64,000 bases of DNA from Streptomyces sp. HM190 (GCF_009857135.1 NZ_CP047318.1:1488001-1552000), one strand, 5' to 3'. Positions 51,327-62,242 are shown, numbered from the stretch's first letter. Translations and numbers: made by a program. The notes: a model not told the origin generated them from the letters alone.

Positions 51327-52121
51327 GTGACCGATCCCGCCGGGTCCGCCGCGCCCGCCCCGTTGCGGCACGCCGAGGAGGTCATGGGCACCGTCTTCTC
51401 CTTCGACGTGCGCGGAGGAGAACCGGCGGCGGTCAGGGCCGCGCTCGACGAGGCGGTGGCCGGGCTGCACCGCGTGAACGAGGTGTTCAGCACCTACCGC
51501 GAGCAGAGCCAGATCTCCCGCCTCGCCCGGGGCGAGACCACCATCGAGGAGTGCGACCCGGAGGTCGCCGAGGTGCTCGGGCTGTGTGCCGAGGCGGAGC
51601 GGGTGAGCAACGGCTGGTTCAGCGCCACCTACGAGGGGCGCTTCGACCCGACCGGCCTGGTGAAGGGGTGGGCGACCGAACAGGCGGCCCTGCGTCTGGT
51701 CGAGGCGGGCGCGGCCGGGGTGAGCGTCAACGGCGGCGGCGACGTCCAGCTGTGCGGTGTGCCCGGCCCCGACCGGCCCTGGCGGGTGGGCGTGGCCGAT
51801 CCGCTGCGGCCGGGCGGGCTGGCCGCGGTCGTCACCGCGGCGGGTGCGGACCGGTTGGCCGTGGCCACCTCGGGCACGGCGGAGCGGGGCACCCATATCG
51901 TCGACCCGCGCACCGGGAAGTCCGCGGTCACCGACCTGGTGTCGGTGACGGTGGTCGCTCCCCGGCTGACCTGGGCGGACTGCTGGGCGACTGCGGCGTT
52001 CGCGATGGGCTCGCGGGAGGGCCTGGCCTGGCTGGAGTCACTGCCGGACGTGGAGGCCCTGCTCATCACGGCCGGCGACGAGGTGCGGTGCACGGGAGGG
52101 CTGGCCTCACGCCTGGGGTGA
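51327..52121 (+). CDS. apbE: FAD:protein FMN transferase (ApbE)
   Basis: The 264-residue protein starts at GTG 51327, four bases after the FMN-carrier stop. It shows ApbE features: EEVMGTVFSFDVRG at the start, EVFSTYREQSQISRLARGE, the flavin-site block DPTGLVKGWATEQAALRL, VSVNGGGDVQLCG, and VATSGTAERGTHIVDPRTGK with the Mg-binding region. It transfers FMN from FAD to the threonine of D-x-x-S-G-A-T motifs, which occur four times in the upstream protein, so the two are enzyme and substrate. No signal peptide or lipobox is visible, unlike many exported ApbE proteins; perhaps the start is mis-set or flavinylation occurs before export. Confidence 0.95.
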   Translation: MTDPAGSAAPAPLRHAEEVMGTVFSFDVRGGEPAAVRAALDEAVAGLHRVNEVFSTYREQSQISRLARGETTIEECDPEVAEVLGLCAEAERVSNGWFSATYEGRFDPTGLVKGWATEQAALRLVEAGAAGVSVNGGGDVQLCGVPGPDRPWRVGVADPLRPGGLAAVVTAAGADRLAVATSGTAERGTHIVDPRTGKSAVTDLVSVTVVAPRLTWADCWATAAFAMGSREGLAWLESLPDVEALLITAGDEVRCTGGLASRLG

Positions 52122-52130
52122 CCTCGGCCC

Positions 52131-52176
52131 GCCCGGAGCGACCGAGGGCCGCCTGGCCGGTCCGGTCGCTCCGGGC
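52131..52176 (+). terminator. Terminator hairpin of apbE
   Basis: GCCCGGAGCGACCG (52131-52144) pairs perfectly with CGGTCGCTCCGGGC (52163-52176). The right arm is the first unit of the 18-bp tandem array that follows. Confidence 0.72.
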
Positions 52177-52250
52177 GGTCCGGTCGCTCCGGGCGGGCCG
52201 GTCGCTCCGGGCGGGCCGGTCGCTCCGGGCAGGCCGGTCGCTCCGGGCAG
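52161..52250. repeat. 18-bp tandem repeat, five units
   Basis: Units of consensus GCCGGTCGCTCCGGGCGG start at 52161, 52179, 52197, 52215 and 52233, with a partial sixth. Each unit contains a copy of the right arm of the apbE terminator. On the leftward strand the array reads Gly-X-Y (GLP, GAT, GPP). Confidence 0.92.
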
Positions 52251-52284
52251 GCCGGTCGAGGACGCGCGGAGCCGCTCGACCGGC
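52251..52284 (-). terminator. Hairpin downstream of argR
   Basis: GCCGGTCGAG (52251-52260) pairs perfectly with CTCGACCGGC (52275-52284), 62 bp after the argR stop on the leftward strand. Confidence 0.6.
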
Positions 52285-52345
52285 CGCGTGCCGCCCACAG
52301 CCGTTCACCTCACGGCCGGCCTCCCCGCGCAGCGTGCCGTCGCTG

Positions 52346-52882
52346 TCAGTGGCCGTTCTGGGCCAGCCGCAGCAGGTGGTCCGCGAGGGCCTGGCCACCC
52401 ACCGGATCACGGCTGATCAGCAGCAGCGTGTCGTCCCCGGCGATCGTGCCGAGCACGTCGTGCAGTTCCGCCTGGTCGATGGACGAGGCCAGGAACTGGG
52501 CGGCACCCGGCGGCGTGCGGAGCACCACCAGGTTCGCGGACGCCTCGGCGGAGATCAGCAGTTCCGCGGAGAGCCGCCGCATCCGCTCCTCCTTCGCCGA
52601 CTCGCCGAGCGGCGCCCGGGGCGTACGGAACCCGCCCTCGCTCGGCACCGCGTAGATGAGGTCGCCGTCGGTGTTGCGGATCTTCACCGCGTTCAGCTCG
52701 TCCAGGTCCCGGGAGAGCGTCGCCTGGGTGACGCTCAGCCCGTCGTCGGACAGCAGCTTCGCCAACTGGCTCTGCGAGCGCACCGGTTGCCGGTTGAGGA
52801 TGTCCACGATCCGCCGGTGCCGTGCGGTACGGGTCTGCGGCACCGCGGGCCCCGCCTGGTCGTGCTCCTGCGCCTGGCTCAT
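52346..52882 (-). CDS. argR: Arginine repressor
   Basis: The 178-residue regulator has the ArgR layout: a winged-HTH N-domain ([40 protein letters not shown]) and a C-terminal oligomerisation and arginine-binding domain ([40 protein letters not shown] with the Gly-Asp-Asp arginine site). It starts at ATG 52882, 19 bp after the argD stop; in-frame upstream codons overlap argD. As the last gene of the argCJBDR operon it should repress its own operon and argH through the ARG boxes at 57227 and 46098. Confidence 0.96.
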   Translation of the reverse strand: MSQAQEHDQAGPAVPQTRTARHRRIVDILNRQPVRSQSQLAKLLSDDGLSVTQATLSRDLDELNAVKIRNTDGDLIYAVPSEGGFRTPRAPLGESAKEERMRRLSAELLISAEASANLVVLRTPPGAAQFLASSIDQAELHDVLGTIAGDDTLLLISRDPVGGQALADHLLRLAQNGH

Positions 52883-52901
52883 CGTCGTCCCATTCCCCGG
52901 A

Positions 52902-54098
52902 TCATCCCTCCCCCTTGGCCACGTCCAGGACACCGGGCAGCGCCCGGAGGAAGGCGTCCACCTCGGCGTCGCCGATGTTCAGCGCCGGCATGAGCCGGAC
53001 GACATCGGGGGCGGGCGCGTTCACCAGGAGACCGGCGTCCTGAGCCGCCTGCTGCGCCTCGGGCGCGAGCGGCTCGGTGAGCACGATACCCAGCAGGAGG
53101 CCCGCGCCACGGACGCGGGCGATCAACGGGTGGCCGAGGGACTCGATTCCCTCCCGCAGCCGCTCGCTCTGCCGCTTGACGTTCTCCAGCAGGCCCTCGG
53201 ACCTGATGGTCTCCAGCACGGCGAGCCCGGCGGCGCAGGCCACGGGGTTCCCGCCGAAGGTGGTGCCGTGCTGACCGGGCTGCAGGAACTCCGCGGCCCG
53301 GCCGAAGGCGACGGTCGCGCCCAGCGGGAGTCCGCCGCCGAGGCCCTTGGCGAGGGTGACGACGTCGGGCAGGACGCCTTCGTGGGCCTGGTACTCGAAC
53401 CAGTGCCCGGTCCGGCCGACGCCGGTCTGCACCTCGTCGAGGACCAGCAGGGACCCGGTGGCCGCGGTGATCGCGCGGGCGGCCTTCAGATAGCCGGGGG
53501 GCGGGACGACGACGCCGTTCTCCCCCTGGATCGGCTCGATGACGACGAGTGCCGTCTCCTCGGTGACCGCGGCGGCCAGGGCCTTCGCGTCGCCGTAGGG
53601 AACGTGGGTGACGTCGCCGGGCAGCGGGTGGAAGCCGGTCTGCTTGCCGGGCTGGCCGGTGAGGGCGAGGGCGCCCATGGTCCGGCCGTGGAAGCCGCCC
53701 GTGGTGGCGACCATGTGGGTCCGCCCGGTCAGCCGGCCGATCTTGAAGGCGCCTTCGTTGGCCTCGGCGCCGGAGTTGCAGAAGAAGACCTTGCCGTCGC
53801 GGCCGAAGACCTCCAGGAGCCGTTCGGCGAGCGCGACGGGCGGCTCGGCGACGAACAGGTTGGAGACATGGCCGAGGGAGGCGATCTGCGTGCTGACGGC
53901 CTCGACGACCGCCGGGTGGGCGTGACCGAGGGCGTTGACCGCGATACCGCCGACGAAGTCCAGGTACTGCCTGCCGTCGGCGTCCCACAGCCGGCTGCCC
54001 TCACCGCGGACGAGGGGCAGCCTCGGGGTGCCGTAGTTGTTCATGAGCGAGCCCTGCCACCGCTGGGTCAGCTCTGCGTTGCTCACGGTCCCGGTCAT
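52902..54098 (-). CDS. argD: Acetylornithine aminotransferase
   Basis: The 398-residue class III PLP aminotransferase shows [78 protein letters not shown] and [13 protein letters not shown] with the PLP lysine. It converts N-acetylglutamate semialdehyde to N-acetylornithine. It starts at ATG 54098, overlapping the argB stop by four bases (ATGA). Confidence 0.97.
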   Translation of the reverse strand: MTGTVSNAELTQRWQGSLMNNYGTPRLPLVRGEGSRLWDADGRQYLDFVGGIAVNALGHAHPAVVEAVSTQIASLGHVSNLFVAEPPVALAERLLEVFGRDGKVFFCNSGAEANEGAFKIGRLTGRTHMVATTGGFHGRTMGALALTGQPGKQTGFHPLPGDVTHVPYGDAKALAAAVTEETALVVIEPIQGENGVVVPPPGYLKAARAITAATGSLLVLDEVQTGVGRTGHWFEYQAHEGVLPDVVTLAKGLGGGLPLGATVAFGRAAEFLQPGQHGTTFGGNPVACAAGLAVLETIRSEGLLENVKRQSERLREGIESLGHPLIARVRGAGLLLGIVLTEPLAPEAQQAAQDAGLLVNAPAPDVVRLMPALNIGDAEVDAFLRALPGVLDVAKGEG

Positions 54099-55002
54099 CC
54101 GGCGTCCCCCTCGGTCACGGCGTCGGGCACGACCATCGTGCCGATGCCCTCGTCGGTGAAGATCTCCAGCAGGATCGAGTGCTGGACCCGGCCGTCGATG
54201 ACGCGGGCGGTGTTGACGCCGTTGCGTACGGCGTGCAGACAGCCCTCCATCTTCGGCACCATGCCGGAGGACAGCTCCGGCAGGAGTTTCTCCAGCTGGG
54301 AGGCGGTGAGGCGGCTGATCACCTCGTCGCTGTTCGGCCAGTCCTCGTAGAGGCCCTCGACGTCGGTGAGGACCATGAGGGTCTCGGCGCCCAGAGCAGC
54401 AGCGAGTGCCGCAGCCGCCGTATCAGCATTGACGTTGTAGACATGTCCGTCGTCCTCGCTCCGGGCGATCGACGAGACGACCGGGATGCGGCCGTCGGCG
54501 AGCAGGGCCTCGATCGCGCCCGTGTCGATGTCGGTGATCTCGCCCACCCGCCCGATGTCGACGCGTTCGCCGTCGATCTCCGGCTGGTGCTTGGTGGCGG
54601 TGATGGTGTGCGCGTCCTCGCCGGTCAGACCGACGGCGAGCGGTCCGTGCTGGTTGAGCAGGCCGACCAGTTCGCGCTGCACCTGTCCGGCGAGCACCAT
54701 GCGGACGACGTCCATGGCCTCCTCGGTGGTGACGCGCAGTCCGGCCTTGAACTCGCTGACGATGCCGTGCCGGTCGAGGGCTGCGCTGATCTGCGGACCG
54801 CCGCCGTGTACGACGACGACGTCGAGGCCGGCGTGCCGCAGGAAGACGACGTCCTGGGCGAAGGCGGCCTTCAGCTCCTCGTCGACCATGGCGTTGCCGC
54901 CGAACTTGATGACGACCGTCTTGCCGTTGTGGCGGGTGAGCCAGGGCAGCGCCTCGATGAGGATCTGGGCCTTGGGGAGGGCGGTGTGCTTCCGCGTGGT
55001 GC

Positions 55003-55006
<4 letters not shown>
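54095..55006 (-). CDS. argB: Acetylglutamate kinase
   Basis: The 303-residue amino-acid kinase starts at ATG 55006, overlapping the argJ stop. Motifs: [62 protein letters not shown] and [15 protein letters not shown]. It phosphorylates N-acetylglutamate, the arginine-inhibited committed step. The N-terminal helix ([16 protein letters not shown]) is that of arginine-sensitive hexameric enzymes, so feedback inhibition is likely. Confidence 0.97.
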
Positions 55007-57265
<2,259 letters not shown>

Positions 57266-57433
57266 GATCGGGGGCGTCTTCCGCATCGACGGGGCCGACC
57301 GTGACCGGCGGACCGCTCGTCCGTGACCCGTGTCCGCCCGTGCCCCGGCAGGGCGTCAGTCAGACCCCGAGCCACGGCCGCCGGAACCCGAGTGCCGGCA
57401 TCACTGTCAGACCCCCGTGTCACACTGCGTCGC

Positions 57434-58231
57434 ATGTCTCTCGCCGGTCTCACTCTCGACGCATGGCGCGGCCTCGCGCCGGCCACCGCCGTACGGGTCG
57501 CCCGCGACGCCGCCGCCCGGGTGGGCGGCCGGGTGGTCCGCGTCGACGCCGTCGAGCATCTCGGTGCTCAGCTGCACCGTGCGCTGATCGAGCGGGACGG
57601 GCAGGAGTTCGCGCTGATACCGGGCGGCCGGGTCACGCTCGGTTTCGACGCCGCCGCCTGGCGGCCGACGCCCGCGCAGTCGGCGGACTACGCCAGGAGC
57701 GCGGCCCGGGGATACGGGTACGCCACCGACCTGAAAGGGCATCTCGCACAGGTGCTCAGCCCACGTCGTGAGGTGACCCTGGCCGCCGTGCTCATGGCGG
57801 TGGAGGGCGAGCACCTGACGGAGCCGCCCGCCCGGACCCCGTCCGCCCTGGCGGCGCGCGGACTGCGCATGCCCACCTCGGACGAGTGGGAGCACGCCTG
57901 CGGCGCCGGGGCACGCACCCTGTTCCGCTGGGGCGACGACTGCCCCCTCGACCGTGTCCCGTACGACGACCCCACCGGCCCGCAGCACACGCCGAACGCC
58001 TTCGGCCTGCGCATCGCGTACGACACGTACACGACGGAGCTGACGAGCGACCCGTCGGTGGTGCGCGGCGGCGACGGCGGCGAGTCCGTGTGCGGCGGCT
58101 ACGGCACCCTGCTCGGCTGGCTGCCCCTGGCCACGGCGAACGTCAACCCGGCGATGGCGGAGTTCGCGTACGGGGAGGACGGCGAGGACCTCTACGAGGA
58201 CTTCACCGTACGGCCGGTGCTGGCGCTCTGA
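57434..58231 (+). CDS. Protein with FGE/sulfatase-modifying-factor-like domain
   Basis: The 265-residue protein starts at ATG 57434. Its C-terminal part has the FGE-type C-lectin segment LRMPTSDEWEHACGAGARTLFRWGDDCP, then FGLRIAYDTYTTEL and the closing FTVRPVLAL. The usual FGE copper-binding cysteine pair near the C-terminus is not visible, so formylglycine-generating activity is doubtful. The N-terminal 130 residues are unlike FGE, with FALIPGGRVTLGFDAAAW resembling the IPGG motif. The role is unknown. It converges with the DUF5997 gene. Confidence 0.75.
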   Translation: MSLAGLTLDAWRGLAPATAVRVARDAAARVGGRVVRVDAVEHLGAQLHRALIERDGQEFALIPGGRVTLGFDAAAWRPTPAQSADYARSAARGYGYATDLKGHLAQVLSPRREVTLAAVLMAVEGEHLTEPPARTPSALAARGLRMPTSDEWEHACGAGARTLFRWGDDCPLDRVPYDDPTGPQHTPNAFGLRIAYDTYTTELTSDPSVVRGGDGGESVCGGYGTLLGWLPLATANVNPAMAEFAYGEDGEDLYEDFTVRPVLAL

Positions 58232-58267
58232 GGGCGGCCCGTGCGCCGGACCGGCCGACGACGGCCT

Positions 58268-58663
58268 TCAGGAGCGTTCCGCCGCCCGCTCCGCGTTGCG
58301 CTTCTTGATGCGGGCGCCCTCCTTGCGGACCTCGGCCTGCGTGGCACGCTCCCGCTGGAGCCACTCGGGGCTCTCGTCCTTCAGAGCCTCGATCTGCTCG
58401 GTGGTGAGGGCCTCGGTGACGCCGCCGCGGGCCAGACCCGCGATGGAGACGCCCAGCTTGGCGGCGACGACCGGGCGGGGGTGCGGGCCGTTGCGGCGCA
58501 GCTCCTGCAGCCAGGCCGGCGGATCCGCCTGGAGCGCGTTCAGTTCGGCGCGCGAGACGACGCCCTCCCGGAACTCGGCGGGGGTGGCTTCGAGGTACAC
58601 ACCCAGCTTCTTCGCCGCGGTCGCGGGCTTCATGGTCTGGGGTGCGGTCTGGTGCGACGTCAT
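58268..58663 (-). CDS. DUF5997 family protein
   Basis: The 131-residue basic, helical protein contains ATAAKKLGVYLEATPAEF and RPVVAAKLGVSIAGLARGG, two similar KKLGV/AKLGV segments that look like small helix-turn-helix units. I recognise it as DUF5997, an actinobacterial family usually placed next to a LysR-type effector-domain protein, as here (divergent, starts 85 bp apart). The start was taken at ATG 58663; an ATG at 58684 is also in frame. No function is known; RNA or DNA binding is plausible from composition. Confidence 0.78.
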   Translation of the reverse strand: MTSHQTAPQTMKPATAAKKLGVYLEATPAEFREGVVSRAELNALQADPPAWLQELRRNGPHPRPVVAAKLGVSIAGLARGGVTEALTTEQIEALKDESPEWLQRERATQAEVRKEGARIKKRNAERAAERS

Positions 58664-58747
58664 GGTGTCCAGGGTATCGAGCATGTGCGCCACCGCTGAC
58701 CACGCCCGGAGAGCGGGGGCGACGGCCCGGCCCGCTAGCCTGGTCGT

Positions 58748-59530
58748 GTGACTGGCTCGGATGCATCGCCCTCGTTCCGGCTCGCGTACGTCCCGGGAGT
58801 GACGCCCACGAAGTGGGTGCGGATCTGGAACGAGCGGTTGCCCGACGTTCCCCTCACCCTCGTCCCGGTGTCCGCCGTCGAGGCGCTCGGCGCGCTGCGG
58901 GGCGGTGCGGCGGACGCGGGTTTCGTGCGGCTGCCGGTGGACGGGACCGACCTCAGCGCGATCCCCCTCTACACCGAGACCACGGTGGTCGTGGCCCCGA
59001 AGGACCATGTCGTCGCGGCCGTCGACGAGGTGTCCGCGGAGGATCTGGCGGACGAGGTCGTGCTGCACCCCCTCGACGACACCCTCGGCTGGGAGCGCCC
59101 GCCGGGGCAGCCGGCGTTCGAGCGTCCCGCCACCACGGCGGACGCGATCGAGCTGGTGGCGGCCGGGATCGGACTCCTCGTCGTCCCGCAGTCGCTGGCC
59201 CGCCTGCACCATCGCAAGGACCTCACGTACCGCCCGCTGACCGACGCCCCCGAGTCCCGGGTCGCTCTGTCCTGGCCGCAGGACGCGACCACGGACATGG
59301 TGGAGGACTTCATCGGCATCGTCCGGGGCCGCACGGTCAACAGCTCCCGGGGCCGCCCCAGGCCCACCGAGGAGAAGCAGCAGCAGAAGCCGAAACGCCA
59401 GCCCGGCGGCGGCACCCGCCGCCAGCCCACCACCGGAAAGCCGACGGCCCGCACCCCCCGATCCGGCTCGGGCGGCACCAGAACATCGAAGAGCGGCGGC
59501 AGGCCGGGAAAGCCCCGCCGCCGCTCGTGA
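58748..59530 (+). CDS. Stand-alone LysR-type effector-binding domain with basic tail
   Basis: The 260-residue protein starts at GTG 58748. Residues about 10-195 are a LysR substrate-binding domain (type 2 periplasmic fold): FRLAYVPGVTPTKWVRIW, the LRGGAADAGFVRLPVD block, TVVVAPKDHVVAA and AIELVAAGIGLLVVPQSLA. There is no N-terminal HTH. Residues about 200-260 are a disordered, strongly basic Lys/Arg/Gly/Pro/Thr/Gln tail (GRPRPTEEKQQQKPKRQPGG), which may bind nucleic acid instead. It may act with DUF5997 encoded divergently. Confidence 0.85.
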   Translation: MTGSDASPSFRLAYVPGVTPTKWVRIWNERLPDVPLTLVPVSAVEALGALRGGAADAGFVRLPVDGTDLSAIPLYTETTVVVAPKDHVVAAVDEVSAEDLADEVVLHPLDDTLGWERPPGQPAFERPATTADAIELVAAGIGLLVVPQSLARLHHRKDLTYRPLTDAPESRVALSWPQDATTDMVEDFIGIVRGRTVNSSRGRPRPTEEKQQQKPKRQPGGGTRRQPTTGKPTARTPRSGSGGTRTSKSGGRPGKPRRRS

Positions 59531-59600
59531 ACCATGCCCCGCGGCCGGACCACACCTCGGCCCCGCGGGCGGATGGCGTCCGGCCCGCGGGCGGGTTTGG

Positions 59601-60173
59601 CTAGGCGGCGCCCAGCCGCAGGTTCCAGTGGCCCGGCCGGCCCGCGACGGTGAGCGTCGACAGGGGGCGGACGTCCAGGTGCCAGTACGTCGACGGCGGC
59701 GCCTGGAGCGCGTGGACGAGGGCGGCGCGGAGCACGGAGGGCTCGGCCACGGCGACGATACGGCCGCCGTCGTCCTTCGGCCGGGTGTCGAGCCAGCTCC
59801 CTATCCGGGTGATGAAGGACAGCAGGGACTCACCGCCGTGCGGGGTGCAGCGCGGGTCGGCGAGCCAGGCGTCCACCGCCGAGGGCTCCCGGGCCATGGC
59901 CTCGCCGAGGGTGAAGCCGCGCCAACGGCCCATGTCGCAGTCGCGCAGCGCGGGCTGGGCCAGCGGCGCGTACCCGAGGGCGTCGCCGGTGGCCCGGCTG
60001 CGGGGCGTCGGCGAGCAGTAGCGCAGCTCGGCCGCCGCCAACGGCACCAGTTCGTGGGCGGCGCACTGCACCGCGTCCCAGCCGGCCTGGTCCAGCGGCC
60101 GGTCGTCCTCGAAGCGCTCAGCGAGCAGCGAGGAGCAGCGCGCCGCGGCGACGAACGTGACCCGAAGATGCAT
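59601..60173 (-). CDS. Degenerate histidine-phosphatase-family protein
   Basis: The 190-residue protein has the overall layout of the phosphoglycerate-mutase-like superfamily: an N-terminal strand, LRYCSPTPRSRATGDAL and DCDMGRWRGFTLGEAMA. Both catalytic histidines are missing: the RHG motif is AAARC, and the second His region reads VAVAEPSVLRAAL. It is therefore probably an inactive relative with a binding or regulatory role. The start was taken at ATG 60173 (MHLRVTFV); the frame extends upstream without a better ribosome site. Confidence 0.75.
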   Translation of the reverse strand: MHLRVTFVAAARCSSLLAERFEDDRPLDQAGWDAVQCAAHELVPLAAAELRYCSPTPRSRATGDALGYAPLAQPALRDCDMGRWRGFTLGEAMAREPSAVDAWLADPRCTPHGGESLLSFITRIGSWLDTRPKDDGGRIVAVAEPSVLRAALVHALQAPPSTYWHLDVRPLSTLTVAGRPGHWNLRLGAA

Positions 60174-60311
60174 GCGGAGATGGTGGTGGCCGGAACTGGG
60201 CAGGTCAAGGGGTGTTACCCAGAGGTTACGGCAGGCCGTCGGCCCCTCACGGGCCACGGCCCGCGCCCTCCCGCACCTTCCCGCACTGTTCCGCCGGGGC
60301 CACCCGCCGTC

Positions 60312-60749
60312 TCACTCGAAAACGAGCGCCATCCACTGGTCGGGGTCCACGAGGGGACGGAAGCCGAGCTGCTCGTAGACGGCGTGTGCGTCGTGGGTGG
60401 CGAGCAGGACGCGGCGCAGCCCGAGCGGTTCCAGGGTGGCGCGTGCGGCGCCCACCAGAGCCTTCCCGATCCCCTTGCCCCGCAGGGCCGGATCCACGTA
60501 CACGTCGCACAGCCACGCGAACGTCGCCCGGTCGGTCACCACCCGCGCGTACGCCACCTGCTCGCCCGAAGTCGTGTCGTACACACCGAAGTTGAGCGAC
60601 CCGGCGATAGCGCGTTCCTGCTTGTCGAAAGGTCGGCCGAGGGCCCAGTACGCGTCGGACGACAGCCAGCGGTGGACGCGTCCGACGTCGAGTCGGGTCG
60701 GGTCGGTGGAGACCTCGTAGCCCCCGGGCAGGGGGAATGCGGCGTTCAT
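60312..60749 (-). CDS. GNAT N-acetyltransferase
   Basis: The 145-residue protein starts at ATG 60749 (MNAAFPLPGGYEV). It has DVYVDPALRGKGIGKALVGAA as the acetyl-CoA loop and LLATHDAHAVYEQLGFRPL as the C-terminal motif, with a final PDQWMALVFE typical of a YhhY/ElaA-like subgroup. It lies 17 bp downstream of the MocR regulator gene on the same strand, so it is probably cotranscribed. Confidence 0.88.
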   Translation of the reverse strand: MNAAFPLPGGYEVSTDPTRLDVGRVHRWLSSDAYWALGRPFDKQERAIAGSLNFGVYDTTSGEQVAYARVVTDRATFAWLCDVYVDPALRGKGIGKALVGAARATLEPLGLRRVLLATHDAHAVYEQLGFRPLVDPDQWMALVFE

Positions 60750-60766
60750 GGCTGGACGTTCGCAGG

Positions 60767-62242
60767 TCAGAGTCCCGCTGTCGAACCCTTTACGGCCGCC
60801 CTCAGCCGTCGGACGCCCTCGACGATCTCCCCCGCCCCGCTGACCCCGGCGAAGCTCAACCGCAGGTGCGCGGCCGGGGGTTCGGCGCTGAAGTAGGGGC
60901 GGCCGGGGGTGACGGCGACACCCGCGCGGAGGGCGGCGGCGACCAGCGCGGACTCTCCGCCGGAGCCGACGGCCCGGCCGGTGCCCCCGGTGCCGTCGGG
61001 GAGGCGCAGCCACAGGTGGTAGCCGCCGGAGGGGATGTGGGGCAGGGCGAGTTCGGGCAGGTGCAGCCGCAGCGCGGAGGTCATCGCGTCCCGACGGATC
61101 TTCAACTCCCTGGACACCGAACGTAGATGGCGGGGCCAGGCGGGAGAGCCGACGAGTTCGAGGGCCGCCTCCTGGAGGGGGCGCGGCACGAAGAAGGTGT
61201 CGACGACCTGGATGGCGCGCAGCCGTTCCAGGACCGGTCCGCGGGCGGCCAGCGCGCCCACCCGGAAGCTGGGCGAGGTCGCCTTGGTCAGGGAGGACAC
61301 GTGCACGACGACGCCGTCCGGGTCGTCGGCGGCCAGCGGTGGCGGCAGCGGCCCGGCGTCCTCGTGCACGAGCCGGCGCACGAAGTCGTCCTCGATCACG
61401 AAGGCCCCCGCCTCGCGTGCGATCCGCAGCACCTCGCCCCGCCGCTCGACGGACAGGGCGGCACCCGTGGGGTTCTGGAAGAGGGGCTGGCAGACGAAGA
61501 CCCGGGCGCCGGACGCCCTGAACGCGTCGGCGAGGAGCGCAGGCCGCACCCCGTCGGGGTCCACCGGCACGGGGACGGGGCGCAGACCGGCGGCCCGCGC
61601 GATGGCCAGCATGCCCGGGTACGTGGGGGACTCGACCAGCACCGGCGCGCCGGGCGACGCCAGCGCGCGCAGGGCCGTGGTCAGCGCGGACTGGCCGCCC
61701 GCCGCCACGATCACCTCGGCCGCCGTGATGCCCCCGCCGATGCTCCGGGCGAACCACTCGCGCAGCTCCGTCACACCCTCGACCGGGGGCCGCGCCCAGA
61801 CGCCGGGGCGCCGCCCGGCCCGTGACAGGGCGGCGCCCATGGCCTGTTCCGGTTGCAGTGCCGGATGCAGATAGCCGCCGTTGAACTCGATCACGCCGGG
61901 CGGTGGGGAGGCGAGGGAGACCAGCACGCCCGAGGCGTCGACCGTGCGCGGTGTCGGCTCGGCGGTGCCGTCCGCGCTCAGCGCGACCTCCTGCCAGGAG
62001 GTGTCGCCCACGGCCGCCGCCCCGCTCTCGCGCGGCCGCGCCCGGAACGCGCCCGCACCGGGCCGGGTCACCACCAGGCCCTCAGCGGCCAGGAGGGCCA
62101 GGGCCCGCGAGACGGTCACAGGGCTCACCCGGAAGCGCTCCACCAGGGCCCGACTCGATGGCAGCTTTCCACCCGGCGAGTAGCGGTCCAGCTCCTTCCT
62201 GAGCTGTTCCACCAGTTCCGCGACGCTGCTACGCTCTTGCAT
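60767..62242 (-). CDS. MocR-type GntR/aminotransferase fusion regulator
   Basis: The 491-residue protein starts at ATG 62242. Residues about 5-75 are a GntR winged HTH (SSVAELVEQLRKELDRYSPG; RALVERFRVSPVTVSRALAL). Residues about 110-490 are a fold-type-I aminotransferase domain: VAAGGQSALTTALRALASPG, FVCQPLFQNPTGAALS and the PLP lysine in VVHVSSLTKATSPSFRVGAL. MocR proteins use PLP or its adducts to sense amino acids or vitamin B6 and usually control a divergent gene. Here that is the EamA exporter, whose start codon overlaps this one. Confidence 0.93.
   Translation of the reverse strand: MQERSSVAELVEQLRKELDRYSPGGKLPSSRALVERFRVSPVTVSRALALLAAEGLVVTRPGAGAFRARPRESGAAAVGDTSWQEVALSADGTAEPTPRTVDASGVLVSLASPPPGVIEFNGGYLHPALQPEQAMGAALSRAGRRPGVWARPPVEGVTELREWFARSIGGGITAAEVIVAAGGQSALTTALRALASPGAPVLVESPTYPGMLAIARAAGLRPVPVPVDPDGVRPALLADAFRASGARVFVCQPLFQNPTGAALSVERRGEVLRIAREAGAFVIEDDFVRRLVHEDAGPLPPPLAADDPDGVVVHVSSLTKATSPSFRVGALAARGPVLERLRAIQVVDTFFVPRPLQEAALELVGSPAWPRHLRSVSRELKIRRDAMTSALRLHLPELALPHIPSGGYHLWLRLPDGTGGTGRAVGSGGESALVAAALRAGVAVTPGRPYFSAEPPAAHLRLSFAGVSGAGEIVEGVRRLRAAVKGSTAGL

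Noticed and set aside
52107..52298. A 63-codon leftward frame with collagen-like Gly-X-Y repeats.
   Set aside because: Not listed as a gene: it arises from an 18-bp tandem array derived from a terminator arm, lacks a clear ribosome site and has no signal peptide. Kept only as a finding.
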